From Thiobacillus sp. UBA2597 (GTDB lineage Bacteria > Pseudomonadota > Gammaproteobacteria > Burkholderiales > Thiobacillaceae), in the NCBI GenBank assembly GCA_002339725.1, contig DDKN01000043.1, positions 1-5,009 on the forward strand: a DNA stretch of 5,009 bases. The letters are read 5' to 3'. A program made the translations under genes and the position numbers. Positions 3,745 through 5,009 of this stretch are shown in pieces; position 1 is the first letter of the stretch, and each line of letters starts with the position of its first letter. The notes beneath the pieces are model-generated. The model had not been told where the DNA came from. It did not search any database and saw nothing but the letters and a program-made list of their open reading frames with translations.

Positions 3745-5009
3745 ATGAGCTACACATTCGCCGAGAAAAAACGCATCCGCAAGAGCTTCGCCAAACGCGT
3801 CAGCGTCCTGCCGGTGCCCTATCTGCTGACCACCCAGCTTGAGTCCTTTTACGAGTTCCTGCAGGAACACGTTGCTCCGGACCAGCGCAAGGATGTCGGT
3901 CTGCAGGCGGCGTTCAAATCCATTTTCCCGATCACCAGTCACAACGGTGGTGCGCGCCTGGAGTTCGTCAGCTATACCCTGGGCCAGCCGCTGTTCGACA
4001 TCGTCGAGTGCCAGCAGCGCGGCCTGACCTATGCCGCGAGCCTGCGCGCCCGGGTGCGTCTGGTCATCCTCGACCGCGAAAGCGCCAAGGAAAAGATCAA
4101 GGAGGTGAAGGAGCAGGAGGTCTATATGGGCGAGATTCCGCTCATGACCCCGACCGGTTCCTTCGTGATCAATGGGACCGAGCGCGTCATCGTTTCCCAG
4201 TTGCACCGCTCGCCCGGTGTCTTCTTCGAGCATGACCGGGGCAAGACCCACAGCTCGGGCAAGCTCCTGTTCTCGGCCCGGATCATCCCCTACCGCGGCT
4301 CCTGGCTCGACTTCGAATTCGATCCCAAGGACTTCGTCTTTTTCCGGGTCGACCGTCGGCGCAAGATGCCAGTCACCATCCTGCTCAAGGCCCTGGGCTA
4401 CAGCGCCGAAGAAATCCTGGCCATGTTCTTCGAGTTCGAGACCTTCCATGTGACCAAGAAGGGCATCGAATACGAAATCAAGCCCGAGCGTCTGAAGGGC
4501 GAGACCGCGCGCTTCGACATCACCGACAAACACGGCAAGGTCATCGTTGCCAAGGACAAGCGCATCACCGCCAAGCACATCCGCGACCTGGAGGCGGCCG
4601 GCGTCAAGAAGCTGACGGTCGACAGCGAGTTTCTGCTCGGTCGGGTGATCGCCAGCAATATCGTCGACAAGGAAACCGGTGAGGTCATCGCCCGCGCCAA
4701 CGACGAGATCACCGAGGCCCTGCTCGAGAAATTGCAGGCTGCCGGCATCGCCAAGTTCGAAACCCTCTACACCAACGAGCTGGACCACGGCCCCTACATC
4801 TCGCAGACCTTGCGCAGCGACGAGACGGTGGACCAGTGGACCGCGCGCGTCGCCATCTACCGCATGATGCGCCCGGGCGAGCCGCCGACCGAGGATGCGG
4901 TCGAGGCCCTGTTCCAGCGCCTGTTCTTCAGCGAGGATTCCTACGACCTGTCCAAGGTTGGCCGCATGAAGTTCAACCGCCGGATCGGCAAGGATGAACT
5001 GACCGGCCC
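3745..5009 (+). CDS. rpoB: DNA-directed RNA polymerase subunit beta, N-terminal part (partial)
   Basis: RpoB forms one pincer and part of the active-site channel of RNA polymerase. The frame opens at an ATG with AAGGGG (3734-3739) as Shine-Dalgarno and runs without a stop to the window edge: 421 complete codons plus two bases, about a third of a usual beta subunit. The N-terminus SYTFAEKKRIRKSFAKR (2-18) is typical of the family. MGEIPLM (128-134) and FVINGTERVIVSQLHRSPG (140-158) are nearly universal; V150 matches E. coli V146, a residue of the N-terminal rifampicin cluster, and is unchanged. GKTHSSGK and RIIPYRGSWLDFEFDPKD follow. The main rifampicin region lies past the window end. rpoC is expected downstream. 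Confidence 0.98.
   Translation, partial: MSYTFAEKKRIRKSFAKRVSVLPVPYLLTTQLESFYEFLQEHVAPDQRKDVGLQAAFKSIFPITSHNGGARLEFVSYTLGQPLFDIVECQQRGLTYAASLRARVRLVILDRESAKEKIKEVKEQEVYMGEIPLMTPTGSFVINGTERVIVSQLHRSPGVFFEHDRGKTHSSGKLLFSARIIPYRGSWLDFEFDPKDFVFFRVDRRRKMPVTILLKALGYSAEEILAMFFEFETFHVTKKGIEYEIKPERLKGETARFDITDKHGKVIVAKDKRITAKHIRDLEAAGVKKLTVDSEFLLGRVIASNIVDKETGEVIARANDEITEALLEKLQAAGIAKFETLYTNELDHGPYISQTLRSDETVDQWTARVAIYRMMRPGEPPTEDAVEALFQRLFFSEDSYDLSKVGRMKFNRRIGKDELTG

Noticed and set aside
3571..4788. Open frame of about 405 codons on the minus strand across rpoB
   Set aside because: It lies antisense to an unmistakable rpoB. Long antisense frames are expected where sense codons are rich in third-position G or C. 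The translation shows no recognised family.
1..5009. Mobile elements, CRISPR repeats, phage genes or defence genes
   Set aside because: No direct-repeat arrays, transposase-like frames or foreign-looking stretches were seen; all genes are in conserved order with uniform codon use.

Overview
This is an ordinary, highly conserved housekeeping region. It holds the end of an elongation factor Tu gene, tRNA-Trp(CCA), secE, nusG, four large-subunit ribosomal protein genes (rplK, rplA, rplJ, rplL) and the first third of rpoB, all on the + strand. The gene order, a three-span SecE, the NusG and RpoB sequences and the strong preference for G or C at third codon positions suggest a GC-rich proteobacterium. 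A betaproteobacterium is most likely, because tuf-trpT-secE-nusG-rplKAJL-rpoB is the usual arrangement there. That assignment rests on recognition, not on a search.

Layout. Positions 1-23 are the last seven codons of tuf, followed by a perfect 11-bp hairpin (50-77). tRNA-Trp with encoded CCA lies at 90-165. secE (213-560) and nusG (560-1093) overlap by one base. A 126-base leader with several hairpins precedes rplK (1220-1651), and rplA (1653-2348) follows after one base. A 256-base leader with the hallmarks of the L10(L12)4 autoregulatory site precedes rplJ (2605-3102). rplL (3136-3516) follows after 33 bases. A 228-base spacer carrying a long terminator-like hairpin and a second long-range stem precedes rpoB (3745 to the window edge, 421 complete codons seen).

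How the parts work together. SecE is part of the SecYEG translocon. NusG joins RNA polymerase to the leading ribosome and to Rho. L11, L1, L10 and L7/L12 build the L1 stalk and the GTPase-associated L11/L10-L12 stalk, where EF-Tu acts. RpoB is the polymerase beta subunit. In E. coli, L1 represses rplKA translation, L10-L12 represses rplJL translation, and partial termination plus RNase III cleavage between rplL and rpoB sets the stalk-to-polymerase ratio. Structures suited to each of these roles can be seen here at the expected places.

No undescribed system was found. The points worth a second look are RNA structures in the three long intergenic regions, above all a candidate L1 operator before rplK that resembles the 23S rRNA L1 site.
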